In this document: in pieces, positions 26,590-35,253 of the stretch
How the letters are laid out: the number at the start of each line of letters is the position of its first letter
How positions within the stretch are numbered: position 1 is the stretch's first letter
Assembly (NCBI RefSeq): GCF_016889705.1
Contig: NZ_CP069526.1
Coordinates: 9,638,001-9,702,000 of the forward strand
DNA: 64,000 nt
Origin: Amycolatopsis sp. FDAARGOS 1241
Lineage (GTDB): Bacteria > Actinomycetota > Actinomycetes > Mycobacteriales > Pseudonocardiaceae
Direction of reading: 5' to 3'
Translations under genes and position numbers: made by a program
The notes under the pieces: model-generated
The model's input: the letters and a program-made list of their open reading frames with translations, nothing else
Told to the model about the DNA's origin: nothing
Databases searched by the model: none

Positions 26590-26961
26590 CTGACGCCACT
26601 GTCCTTTGTGGTCATCGCCGGCCACCCGGCGGTGCCTGGAGGTGGCCGTGGTCGCGGCGCCGCACGAACATCGGGTGCGGTGCCCGCGGCGTACGTGACC
26701 CGGCACGCGGGCGCGTCCGCGACAGAGGAGGCGATCGTCGCGTACGTGGGTTCGCGGCTGGCGCAGTGACCAATCCGGCCAACGGAGGCGGACACCCACT
26801 GGCGGCTACCACGTGAGTTAGCGGTTTCCGTCGTTGCTGTGGCCGGATTGGTGACGATCAGCACCGCAAGGCGCCGAAGCCGGTGGAGTTCGGTGGGCTG
26901 CCGAAGACGTCGACGGGGAAGGTGCCGGAGTTCGTGCTGCGCGAGCGGGCGCGGGAGAAGC
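26590..26961 (+). pseudogene. Fossil C terminus of an acyl-CoA ligase (AMP-binding enzyme)
   Basis: No single frame is open, but successive frames read AGHPAV, LEVAVVAAPHE, VPAAYVTR..GASATEEAIVAYV and, at 26862-26961, HRKAPKPVEFGGLPKTSTGK followed by EFVLRERARE. These are, in the right order, the last 110 residues of medium-chain or fatty acyl-CoA ligases, including the catalytic lysine (TSTGK). At least three frame changes and a small deletion separate them, and everything N-terminal is gone. The fragment lies antisense over the 3' end of the neighbouring regulator gene. It is a remnant, not a working gene. Confidence 0.8.
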
Positions 26962-28821
26962 CGGCATCAGCCGGTAGAGCTGCAGGGCGACTTGGAGGTC
27001 GAGCGTGTGCTCGGGCTCGCGCCAGCCCGCCCCGTTGAGCACGCGGTCGATGCGGTCGAGGCGCTGGTACAGCGTATTGACGTGGATGCCGAGCGCGCGG
27101 GCGGCGGCGGGTGGGCTCTGACCTCGGTCGAAGTAGCACTCGACGGTGGCCAGCAGGGCTGAGCGGTGCTCGGCGTCGTAGTCGAGCAGCGGCCCGAGCG
27201 CGCGGCGGACCACGCGGTGCAGCTGCTCGGGCCCGGCGTGCTCCAGCACCACGCCGACCACTCCCAGCTCGTCGAGGCCCATGCCGTCGCCGGCGCGCCC
27301 GAGGGCGAGCAGGAGTCGGTGGCAGCGGACGGCTTCGCGGTGGGTGGCGCGCAGGCGCTCCAGATCGTGCGCGGGCCCGGCCGCGCCGGCGGTGACCGCG
27401 GTGTTCGTCGTCGCGGTGAGGTCCGCCGCGAGCGCGCGCGCGGTGGCGCCGGCGTCGCAGCCGGGCAGGAGTAGCACGACCTGACCGTCGACTTCGCTCG
27501 CGAGACCGCCGCGTTTGATGGCGGTGCACTCGGCTGTCGCCGCGAGCTCGGCTGTGTCGCCGGAGACGACCACGACGACGTGGGCTTCGCCGGGCGTCAG
27601 GGTGGTGAAGCGGTCCGCGCGCCGCCGCAGTGCGGTCCAGTCGGGTTCGCGCTCGCCGAGCAGGTCTTCGACGAGCTCGTGGCGCAGGTCCTGCTCGACG
27701 GTCGCCGTCTGGCGTTCGAGCAGCACCAGGAGCGTCGCGGTCTGCGCGGCACGTTCGAGCGTGCCGAGTTCCGTTTCGGTGAGCGGTTCGGCGCGGCCGA
27801 AATACAACCGCCCGTGCGTCTCGCCGCCGGCGCGCAGCGGGACGACGGTGCCGTCGCGGAACACGGCCTCGACCGGGATGCCGCCGGGCGCGGTGGCCGC
27901 GACGCGGTCGGTGCCGGTCTCGAGGGCGACGGTGCCGTCGAGCAGCCGCGCCATCGTGTCGGCCACCTCGCCGAGGTCCGCGCCCGCGAGAGCGAGCGGC
28001 ATGAGCAGTTCGTGGGCGGTGGCGGCGAGTTCGAGCGCGTGGCGCTGCGCGGACAGCTGGGCGTGGGCTTCGCGCAGCTCTTCGGTCGTACTGCCGACCT
28101 GGCCGAACAGGCGCGCGTTGTCGATCACCACGGACGCGTGGTGCGCGAGCGAGGTCAGCAGCGCGATGTCGTGCTGGTCGAAAGTGCGCTCGTGGCGGTC
28201 GGCGGCGAACAGCGCGCCGATCACGCGTGAGCCGAGTTTCATCGGCACGCCCGCGATGCTGACCACACCGTCCTCCCCGACGGCGCTCGCGACCTGCGTC
28301 TCGCGGTGGATGCGCGGGTCGGCGAGGTAGTTGGTGGTGGCGAACGGACGGCCGGTCGCGATCACGCGGCCGCCGACGCCGGAGCCGGGCCGCTGGCGCA
28401 CCGAGCGGATGGGTTCGGTCACCGTGCCGGCGGTGACGCGCATGTACGCGTCGCCGGTGTCGTCGTCGATCAGGGCGATGTAGGTGGAGTCGGTGGCCAG
28501 CAGGCGGCGGACGCGGTCGACGATGGCGCTGAGCACGTCGTCGACGTCTCTCAGCGAGGTCAGATCACGCGCGGTTTCGTACAGGGCTTGGGTTTCGCGT
28601 TCGCGCTGCGCGCGGCGGGCGAGGATGCCGCGCACGGTGCGGGCGTCTCGGACGGCGCGGCGCAGGAGGGTCTTCCGGTCGCCTTCAGGGAGTGTCCGCA
28701 GGCCCGTCTCGACGGCGTCGAAGTCGGTTTCCGGGGCTTCTTCGGCGAGCAGGAAAGTCAAGTAGGCGAGGACTTCGGCGGGTGTGTCCACTGTGGAGGG
28801 GCGCAGGATCTCGGCCGTCAC
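26818..28821 (-). CDS. GAF-domain PucR/CdaR-type transcriptional regulator (copy 1)
   Basis: 667 residues from GTG 28821, overlapping the upstream paralogue's stop by 4 bp. Order: helical N-terminal part (about 1-110), GAF sensor domain (about 115-260, GSGVGGRVIATGRPF and GVVSIAGVPMK), a CdaR-like GGDEF-related middle, and a C-terminal PucR helix-turn-helix (PPAAARALGIHVNTLYQRLDRI, about 585-620, quoted only as landmarks). Such proteins sense small ligands and activate nearby catabolic genes. Paralogues end soon after LDLQVALQLYRL; here about 48 further residues, rich in Ala/Pro/Ser, are encoded by the antisense of the acyl-CoA ligase remnant, so the native stop was probably lost. Confidence 0.85.
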   Translation of the reverse strand: MTAEILRPSTVDTPAEVLAYLTFLLAEEAPETDFDAVETGLRTLPEGDRKTLLRRAVRDARTVRGILARRAQRERETQALYETARDLTSLRDVDDVLSAIVDRVRRLLATDSTYIALIDDDTGDAYMRVTAGTVTEPIRSVRQRPGSGVGGRVIATGRPFATTNYLADPRIHRETQVASAVGEDGVVSIAGVPMKLGSRVIGALFAADRHERTFDQHDIALLTSLAHHASVVIDNARLFGQVGSTTEELREAHAQLSAQRHALELAATAHELLMPLALAGADLGEVADTMARLLDGTVALETGTDRVAATAPGGIPVEAVFRDGTVVPLRAGGETHGRLYFGRAEPLTETELGTLERAAQTATLLVLLERQTATVEQDLRHELVEDLLGEREPDWTALRRRADRFTTLTPGEAHVVVVVSGDTAELAATAECTAIKRGGLASEVDGQVVLLLPGCDAGATARALAADLTATTNTAVTAGAAGPAHDLERLRATHREAVRCHRLLLALGRAGDGMGLDELGVVGVVLEHAGPEQLHRVVRRALGPLLDYDAEHRSALLATVECYFDRGQSPPAAARALGIHVNTLYQRLDRIDRVLNGAGWREPEHTLDLQVALQLYRLMPASPAPARAARTPAPSPSTSSAAHRTPPASAPCGADRHQSGHSNDGNR

Positions 28822-30734
28822 GACGCCACCGGGATCTGGTCGAGCACGCGACGCAGCTGCAGCGCGATGCGCAGCGTCAGCGCCCCGGCCGGCTCGCGCC
28901 AGCGGCGGTGGCCGAGTACCTGGTCGACGCGGTCGAGACGCTGGTAGACGGTGTTGGCGTGCACCTGCAGCAGGCGCGCAGCCGCGCGGGGGTTCTCGCC
29001 GGCGGCGAAGTAGCCGTCGAGGGTTTCGGCGAGCGGGGAACCGTGTTCGCGGTCGTAGTCGAGGATCGGGCCGGCGGCGGTCTCGACGAGCGTCTTCACG
29101 TGGTCGCGGGAGGCGCCGTCGAGCACGAGGCCCAGCACCCCGAGATCCTCGAGGCTGGCGGCCGTGCCGGCGCGGCCCAGCGCGACGAGCAGGCGGTGGC
29201 AGCGTTCGGCTTCGCGGTGGAGCTTTCGCACCACGGGGGCGGTCGCGGCGGGACCCGCGACGCCCGCGGTGACGGTGCCGCCGGTGGCGCGTTCGAGGTG
29301 GCGGCGAGCCTCGCGGACGGCGGCGGTCGCGTCGGCGCAGGGGAGCAGGAGCACCACGTGGCCGCCGTGTTCGGTCGCGACGCCGGCGTGGGCGCGCACG
29401 TAGTCGGCCGCCGCGCGCAGCAGCCGCCGGCGGGTCGTTCCCGTGGCAGAGACGACGAGCACGGTCTGACGCGCGGTGAAGTCGATGACCCCGGAGACCT
29501 TCGCGCGGCGGCGCAGGGCGGCCCAGTCCGGTTCGCGTTCGGCGAGCAACTCGTCCACGAGCTGGCCGCGCACTTGTTGTTCGGCCGCGGACGTCTGGCG
29601 TTCGACGAGCACCACGAGCGCGGCGGTTTGGGCGGCGCGTTCGAGGATGCGCTTGTCGGTGTCGAGCGGTTCGGCGCGTCCGGCGAAGAGCAGGTGGCCA
29701 AAGGTTTCGGCGCCGGCGCGGACGGGGACGGTCCACGCGGGGCCGAGGTCGCGGGCGCGGCCGGGTCCGGGTTCGTCCGGCGGGTTCGCGGGGAGCCGGT
29801 CGCGCAGCTCCGGTGGCCCGGCTTGGGCGAGGGGAGTGCCGTCGGGTTCGACGGCGAGCACAGCGCCGTCGAGGGTCTCCGCGACGGCCTCGACGAGCTC
29901 TGCCAGGTCGGCGCGGCGCAGGACCATCGCCATGAGCTGTTCGTGGGCCGTCGCGGCTTGTTCGAGGGCTTTGTTGTGGCGGGCGAGCTGGTCGTTGGCG
30001 GCGGAGAGCTCCTCGGCCGTCGCCTTCGTGGCGGCGAACAGCCGTGCGTTTTCCAACACGACCGCCGCGTGATCGGCCAGCGAGCCCAGCAGGTCGATCT
30101 CGGACTGTGCGAATGTTCGCTCGTCGCGGTTGGCTCCGAACAACACGCCGATGACCTCGTCGCCGACCCGCATGGGCACGCCGAGGATGCTCACGATCCC
30201 GTCCTCCGCCACGGCGGAGGCGACGGAGTGCTTGCGCCGGATCCGCTCGTCGCGCAGGTAGTTGGCGGTCGCGAACGGCAGGCCGGTCTGCGCCACCCAG
30301 CCACCGACGCCGTAGCCGGGCGGCTGGCGCAGCGACTCGATGGGCCGGGTGATCGTGCCCAGTGTGACGCGCATGTACGCGTCGCCGGTGTCGGCGTCGA
30401 CGAGCGCCATGTACGCCGCGTCGGTGCCGAGCAGCCGCCGCGCGCGGGCCACGATCGCGTCGAGCGCCGCGTCGACCTCGCGGACCGAAGCGAGGTCACT
30501 GGCCGTGTCCAGGAGCGCCTGCATCTCGCGCTCGCGGCGCTTGCGGTCGGCCAGCAGGCCGCGGATGCGCGCGGCTCTGGTCAGCGTGAGGGCGACGAGT
30601 TCGCCGTCACCCTCGCCCGCCAGGTCTTCGCCGAGCCGGTCGAACTCGCCCGTCGCACCCGTCTCGTCGGCGAGCAGGTGCAGCAGCCTGGCCAGGTCCC
30701 GTTCCGTGGTGGTCACACCGCCGTTGGTGTCCAT
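28818..30734 (-). CDS. GAF-domain PucR/CdaR-type transcriptional regulator (copy 2)
   Basis: 638 residues from ATG 30734, with GAGGAGACG upstream. Same architecture as the following gene and clearly its paralogue: GAF domain with GYGVGGWVAQTGLPF and GIVSILGVPMRV, central CdaR-type region, and C-terminal PucR HTH (NPRAAARLLQVHANTVYQRL region). It ends normally at RVLDQIPVAS. The two genes overlap by 4 bp (GTGA) and probably make partner proteins. No obvious target operator is visible. Regulated genes might include the divergent hydrolase or the Baeyer-Villiger-type block. Confidence 0.88.
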   Translation of the reverse strand: MDTNGGVTTTERDLARLLHLLADETGATGEFDRLGEDLAGEGDGELVALTLTRAARIRGLLADRKRREREMQALLDTASDLASVREVDAALDAIVARARRLLGTDAAYMALVDADTGDAYMRVTLGTITRPIESLRQPPGYGVGGWVAQTGLPFATANYLRDERIRRKHSVASAVAEDGIVSILGVPMRVGDEVIGVLFGANRDERTFAQSEIDLLGSLADHAAVVLENARLFAATKATAEELSAANDQLARHNKALEQAATAHEQLMAMVLRRADLAELVEAVAETLDGAVLAVEPDGTPLAQAGPPELRDRLPANPPDEPGPGRARDLGPAWTVPVRAGAETFGHLLFAGRAEPLDTDKRILERAAQTAALVVLVERQTSAAEQQVRGQLVDELLAEREPDWAALRRRAKVSGVIDFTARQTVLVVSATGTTRRRLLRAAADYVRAHAGVATEHGGHVVLLLPCADATAAVREARRHLERATGGTVTAGVAGPAATAPVVRKLHREAERCHRLLVALGRAGTAASLEDLGVLGLVLDGASRDHVKTLVETAAGPILDYDREHGSPLAETLDGYFAAGENPRAAARLLQVHANTVYQRLDRVDQVLGHRRWREPAGALTLRIALQLRRVLDQIPVAS

Positions 30735-30918
30735 CTCGTCTCCTCGGTGCCTGTTGACATCTTGACCACAGATGTCCGGCCGAGTCGACCAAAAGCCGCT
30801 GGATGGCGCAGTGCGTGTGGATCCGTCCATGGTTTTCGCGCCCGCGGTGTGCGGCTTCCCGTTGTCGGTACGCGGTCGTTTCGCTGAGAGTGTTCCTGCG
30901 TTTCGCCGGAAGGAGCCC

Positions 30919-31713
30919 GTGTTGGCCACAGCAACCGTGAACGGCGTGTCCCTGCACTACGAGACCGCCGGCGAGGGCCCGCCGCTGCTGCTCATCGCCG
31001 GTTTGGGCGCGAACTCGGCGGCCTGGGCCGCAGCCGTGCCCGTGCTGAGCCGCCGCTTCACCGTGATCACCTTCGACAACCGCGGCGTCGGGCGCAGCTC
31101 GGTGCCGCCGGGCCCGTACCCGGTGGATCTGCTGGGCGACGACGCGGCTGCCCTTGTGACGTCGCTGGGCCTGGGCCCGGTCGCCGCCGTCGGCTGGTCG
31201 CTGGGCGCCTCGGTGCTCCAGTCCATGCTCGTCCGGCACGGTCCGCTGTTGTCAAAAGCCGTGCTGCTCAACGGTTTCCCTTCGTACACGCCCATCCAGG
31301 ACGCCTGGCTGGACGCTGGTCTGGCCCTGCGCCGCGCGGACGCGGACCCGCTGGCCGTCGGTGTGAGTGGCATGGCGTGGGTCTTCACGCCCCGAGTGCT
31401 GACCGACCACGAAACCCTGGTGGAACAAGCGAAACTCGCCGCCTCGGACCCCTACCCCACGTCCCTGGCCGGCTTCGAGGCGCAGGCCGCGGGCCTGCGC
31501 GTCTACGATTCCCGCGCACTTTTGCCCATAGCCACCACCCCGACCCTCGTCCTCGCCGGCGCCGAAGACGTCCTGACCCCCGTGTCGCAATCCGCGGAGA
31601 TGGCTGCGTTGCTCCCCCACGGCTCCCTGCGGGTCCTGCCGCGCGGCGGCCACGCCATGCTGCTGGAATACCCGGACGACACGCTCGCGGCGATCACCGC
31701 GTTCCTCTCATGA
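30919..31713 (+). CDS. Alpha/beta fold hydrolase
   Basis: About 264 residues. GTG 30919 and TTG 30922 both follow GGAAGGAG; TTG has the better spacing. Nucleophile S94 in GWSLGA, oxyanion region IAGLGAN at 26-32, acid D in GAEDVLTP (about 216) and base H in GGHAML (about 244). Resembles 3-oxoadipate enol-lactonase and non-haem-haloperoxidase-like hydrolases. Ends in a 4-bp ATGA overlap with the RibB-like gene, so the two are translationally coupled, an unusual pairing. Substrate unknown. Confidence 0.9.
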   Translation: MLATATVNGVSLHYETAGEGPPLLLIAGLGANSAAWAAAVPVLSRRFTVITFDNRGVGRSSVPPGPYPVDLLGDDAAALVTSLGLGPVAAVGWSLGASVLQSMLVRHGPLLSKAVLLNGFPSYTPIQDAWLDAGLALRRADADPLAVGVSGMAWVFTPRVLTDHETLVEQAKLAASDPYPTSLAGFEAQAAGLRVYDSRALLPIATTPTLVLAGAEDVLTPVSQSAEMAALLPHGSLRVLPRGGHAMLLEYPDDTLAAITAFLS

Positions 31714-32219
31714 CGCTCACCGCCCACCACCCCACCCCGCTGGGCCACGACGCACCGGTCCTGATCGACGACCACCTGGTCCTGCCCGCCGCGTCGGTCA
31801 CCACGGCCTCGATGGCGTTCCTGATCCGCCACAGCAGCGGCTTCGCCTGCGTGGCCTTGCTGCGCGAGCGCCTCCGGTCGCTCCGCGTCCCCTTGCTCCT
31901 GGCCGACGACCCGGACCGCCCCGCGTACGCCGTCTCCGTCGACGCCGCCGCGGGCGTCACCACCGGCATCTCGGCCCACGACCGGGCCCTGACCGCGCGC
32001 GTTCTCGCCGACCCGGGTGCCGACTGGACGGACCTCGTCCGGCCCGGGCACGTCGTCCCCGTCGTGGCCCGCCCCGGCTCCACCGGCGTCCCCGAGGCGG
32101 CAGTGGAACTGTGCCGCCGCACGGGCTTGCCGCCGGCCGCCGTGCTGGCCGCCGTCGCCGACTGCGCGGACCCCGCCCTGGCCCACCTCCCGCGGCTCTC
32201 GGCCACCGACCTCTGCTGA
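31710..32219 (+). CDS. Shortened RibB-like (3,4-dihydroxy-2-butanone 4-phosphate synthase-like) protein
   Basis: 169 residues against about 200-215 for RibB. Recognisable parts: SMAFLIRHSSGFACVALL, AYAVSVDAAAGVTTGISAHDRA, LVRPGHVVPVVARPG and EAAVELCRRTGLPPAAVL, in the order of DHBP synthase, which makes the four-carbon unit of riboflavin from ribulose 5-phosphate. The N-terminal acidic loop (consensus D-D-E-D-R-E-x-E), which supplies Mg2+ and substrate ligands, is absent; the equivalent stretch reads PVLIDDHLVL. Catalysis of the classical reaction is therefore doubtful. Coupled to the upstream hydrolase by ATGA. A non-catalytic or repurposed paralogue is the likeliest view. Confidence 0.8.
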   Translation: MTLTAHHPTPLGHDAPVLIDDHLVLPAASVTTASMAFLIRHSSGFACVALLRERLRSLRVPLLLADDPDRPAYAVSVDAAAGVTTGISAHDRALTARVLADPGADWTDLVRPGHVVPVVARPGSTGVPEAAVELCRRTGLPPAAVLAAVADCADPALAHLPRLSATDLC

Positions 32220-32389
32220 CGTGCTGTCCTGGCCGTGGCCGTCGGCCGGCCACCGTGTCGAGGTACGTCCCTGGCCCTGTTTCCCGGCTTTGGGCTCAGG
32301 TGATGTGCTGCTCGGGTCTTGGCTGTCGGCCATCGACCTTGGCTGACGTCGAGTCCTGGTCGGGGACGTCGGCCGGGCCCCTTTTCCGG

Positions 32390-33240
32390 CGTGCTGCCCG
32401 GTTGTTGGTCGTCGCTGGCCCCTCCGCTGTCGTACTGCCCTGGCCGTGGTCGTGGGCTGGCCTGGTTCTTCCGCTGCCGGCCGGCCGCAGTCGCCGACTT
32501 GTGTTGCCAGGTCGGTTCGGGTCTGCTTGGCGTGGAGGTCTGTTGTCTCGAGCGCCGGCTCCAGCGGTCGGCCTGGTTTTTCGCTGGCGGCCACGTCGCT
32601 GTCTTGTGTTGCCGGGGTCGGTTCGGTTCTGGTTGCCGCGTAGGTCTGCTCCACTGTGCGCCGGTTCTAGCGGTTGGCCCGGTTTTTCGCTGGCGGTCGC
32701 GGTTGCCGGCTTGTGTTGCCGGGGTTGGTTCGGTTCGGGGTTGCCGCGCGGGTCCGCTCAACTGTGCCCGGGCTCCAGTAGGTGGCTTTGGTTCCTCGGC
32801 TGCTGGCCACGGTCGCTGGCTTGTGTTGCCACATTCGGTTCGGGTCTTGGTTTGAAGCGCAGGTGTGTCGACTGTACGCGGGCTCCAGCGGCTGGCCTGG
32901 TTCTTCGGCTGGCGGTCGCGGTCGCGGGGTTTGTGTTGCCGCGGCCGGTTCGGGGTTGGTTGCCGCGTAGGTCAGCTTGACCGTGCGCTGGTTCTAGTAG
33001 GTGGTTTGGTCCCTTGGCTGCTGGACACAAGCGCTGGGTTGTGTTGTCGGGCACGTTCGGGTCTCCGTGGCGCACAGGTCTGCTCCATTGTGCGCCGGTT
33101 CCAGCGACTGGCCTGGTTCTTCCGCCGGCGGTCGCGGGCTCGTGTTGCCAGGTCCGGCGCGGTTCTTGGTTGCCGCGCGGGTCTGCTCCGTGCCGGCATC
33201 GGCGGCTGGGCTCCTGCGGTCCAGTGGCTCGGCACGCGTG
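32390..33240. repeat. About seven diverged 101-110 bp tandem repeats in a 1.1-kb non-coding stretch
   Basis: The core TTGTGTTGCC or a close variant recurs at 32499, 32604, 32711, 32821, 32931, 33039 and 33140, and a second landmark (CTCCACTGTGCGCCGGTTC and variants) follows each core by about 45 nt. The unit length is not constant modulo 3 and no frame is conserved, so it is not coding. The plus strand is unusually rich in G and T. The whole gap 32220-33356 between convergent genes contains no convincing gene; units upstream of 32,390 are too diverged to call. Confidence 0.75.
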
Positions 33241-33356
33241 TCTGTCGCTGAGCCGGTTCGTCCTCGCCTTTGGCCCAACCGCCGCCGACGTGGTCTTCAC
33301 CGGTCGGTTGTCTGAACCCCGGCGGGTGGCCGCTCGCCCAGCCCCGAGCTGCGGCC

Positions 33357-33911
33357 TCAGACGGTGAAGTCGACTTCTTCCGTCTTCACCGTTCCGGCCG
33401 TGCGTCCGGGGGCGCGGTGGTAGTTCCAGTACAGGTTCGTGTGCGCGATGACCTTGTCGGGCGTCGGTGCGCCGTATGCGGACAGGTCTTCCGTCGTGTG
33501 GGCGTCGCCGACCAGGGTGGCGTCGTAGCCGCGCGCGATGGCGCCGTGGAGGGTGGAGCGGATGCACTCGTCGGTCTGCGCGCCGGTGACGAACAGGCGG
33601 CCGATGCCGCGCGCCAACAGCACGGACTCGAGGTCGGTGCCCTCGAACGAGTCGCCGTACTCCTTCTGCACCAGCGCTTCTGAATCGCGCCGCTCGAGCT
33701 CCGGCACGTACTGCCACTGCGGGCTGTCGCGGGGCATTTCGTCGTTGTTGTGCTGGATCCACACCACGTCGACGTCGGCGGCGCGCGCCTTGTCCACGAG
33801 CGCGCTGATGTTGGCGACGACCTTGTCGCGCTCGTGGGCGTGGTCGACCACGCCGTTCTGCACGTCGATCACGAGCAGCCCGGCCTTCGGGCGGTTGACG
33901 AGCGTGGTCAT
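33357..33911 (-). CDS. Isochorismatase-family cysteine hydrolase
   Basis: 184 residues from ATG 33911. Catalytic triad of the family is complete: D16 (LVIDVQNG), K83 (LVQKEYGDSF) and C116 (TDECIRSTL), with the cis-peptide-type TGAQTDEC turn. These enzymes hydrolyse isochorismate, nicotinamide, N-carbamoyl compounds or similar amides. The insert PRDSPQWQYVPEL with a Trp is common in the nicotinamidase-like YcaC/carbamoyl subgroup. It is single, convergent with the repeat region and divergent from an oxidoreductase (75 bp between starts). Substrate not determinable. Confidence 0.9.
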   Translation of the reverse strand: MTTLVNRPKAGLLVIDVQNGVVDHAHERDKVVANISALVDKARAADVDVVWIQHNNDEMPRDSPQWQYVPELERRDSEALVQKEYGDSFEGTDLESVLLARGIGRLFVTGAQTDECIRSTLHGAIARGYDATLVGDAHTTEDLSAYGAPTPDKVIAHTNLYWNYHRAPGRTAGTVKTEEVDFTV

Positions 33912-33986
33912 GGCGCCTCCTGCACTCGGGTCGCTCGATGGTATGTCTTCGCACCGACAGTTTCGGGCTATTTCAGGGGAGGACGC

Positions 33987-34943
33987 ATGGCACCGCTGCG
34001 CTGGGGGATCATGGGCACGGGCGGCATCGCGCGCTCGTTCGCCGAAGACCTGCGACTCACCGACTCGGGCGTGGTCGCCGCCGTCGGCTCCCGCTCACGC
34101 GCCACCGCCGACGTCTTCGCCGATCGCCTCGGCATCCCCGGCCGCCACGGCAGCTACGAGGCGCTGGCCGGGGACCCGGACGTCGACGTCGTCTACGTCG
34201 CCACGCCCCACCCCATGCACCACGACAACGCGATGCTCGCGCTGTCCGCAGGCAAGCCGGTGCTGGTGGAGAAGCCGTTCACCATGACGGCCGACGAAGC
34301 GCGCTCACTGGTGAAGTTCGCCCGCGATCGCGGCCTGTTCCTCATGGAAGCCATGTGGACGCGTTTCCTTCCGCACATCCACCACGTCCGCTCCCTGCTC
34401 CCGCAACTCGGCGACATCGTCACCGTCACCGCCGACCACGGCCAGTGGTTCCCCCAGGACGCGACCTCGCGCCTCTTCGCCCCCTCCCTCGGCGGCGGCG
34501 CCCTCCTCGACCTGGGCATCTACCCGGTCTCCTTCGCCTCGATGATCCTCGGCACCCCCGCGCGCGTGGTGTCCATGGTGTCGCCCGCCTTCACCGGCGT
34601 CGACGCCCAAACCTCCATGCTCTTCGGCTACGACACCGGCGCCCACGCCGTCCTCACCTGCACCCTCCGCGCCGCCACCGCCACCACGGCCTCCATCGTG
34701 GGCACCGACGCCCGCCTCGACCTCGCCGGCGCCTTCTACGCCCCCACCACGGTCACCCTCACCCCGCGCGGTGGCGCCCCCACAGCCCACCCCCACCCCG
34801 ACGCGGGCCGCGGCCTCCGCCACCAAGCCGACGAAGTGGCCCGCCTCCTCGCCGTCGGCGAAACCGAAAGCCCCCTCATGCCCCTGGACGAAACCATCTC
34901 GATCATGGCGACGATGGACGAGGTCCTGGCCCAGGCAGGCTGA
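33987..34943 (+). CDS. Gfo/Idh/MocA family oxidoreductase
   Basis: 318 residues from ATG 33987, with GGGGAGGA just upstream. N-terminal Rossmann domain: GIMGTGGIARSFAEDL at 7-22, then YVATPHPMHHDN and the family hallmark VLVEKPF (K about 95). C-terminal alpha/beta domain carries GGGALLDLGIYPVSFA, where the conserved Asp and the following His/Tyr position form the active site. Resembles trans-1,2-dihydrobenzene-1,2-diol dehydrogenase-like and inositol dehydrogenase-like members. NAD(P)-dependent sugar or diol oxidation is likely. No operon partner on its strand. Confidence 0.92.
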   Translation: MAPLRWGIMGTGGIARSFAEDLRLTDSGVVAAVGSRSRATADVFADRLGIPGRHGSYEALAGDPDVDVVYVATPHPMHHDNAMLALSAGKPVLVEKPFTMTADEARSLVKFARDRGLFLMEAMWTRFLPHIHHVRSLLPQLGDIVTVTADHGQWFPQDATSRLFAPSLGGGALLDLGIYPVSFASMILGTPARVVSMVSPAFTGVDAQTSMLFGYDTGAHAVLTCTLRAATATTASIVGTDARLDLAGAFYAPTTVTLTPRGGAPTAHPHPDAGRGLRHQADEVARLLAVGETESPLMPLDETISIMATMDEVLAQAG

Positions 34944-35253
34944 CCGCTGGGCTTCGGGTCCCGTTCACTCCGGCTCAGGCGGTGAGGCGCTCAGGCCGCG
35001 TTGGCGTTCAGGTGCTGAGGCCGCGTGGTTTCGGCGTCCAACCGACTGCACGTAATCTGCGCCAACGCCACCACCTGCGCGGACCGCTCACACCGCTCCC
35101 GCCGGCGAGCCCCGCCCGCCCGGCAGCGCTGCGGAACCGAATCGGGGGCCCACCCCCACCCCTCCCAGCCTGCCGAGATCGAAACCGACCCGTGTCCGGG
35201 GGTGAGTAGTGCTACGGATCCGATCTTGACCACTCATCCCCGACCCTGTCGGC
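34944..35253. other. Intergenic stretch without a recognisable gene
   Basis: The first 90 bases hold loose repeats of GCTCAGGC/GTTCAGG-type words. An imperfect inverted repeat (GGGGTGAGT at about 35200 against ACTCATCCCC at about 35232) lies just before the DUF2339 gene and may be its promoter or operator. No RNA gene is seen. Confidence 0.4.

Noticed and set aside
9066..32219. Secondary-metabolite gene cluster
   Set aside because: There are SDRs, hydrolases and transporters but no PKS, NRPS, terpene synthase or RiPP core; a catabolic reading fits better.
32220..33356. Open frames across the 107-bp repeat region as repeat proteins
   Set aside because: Unit length changes modulo 3, no frame is conserved between units, and compositions are dominated by strand skew.
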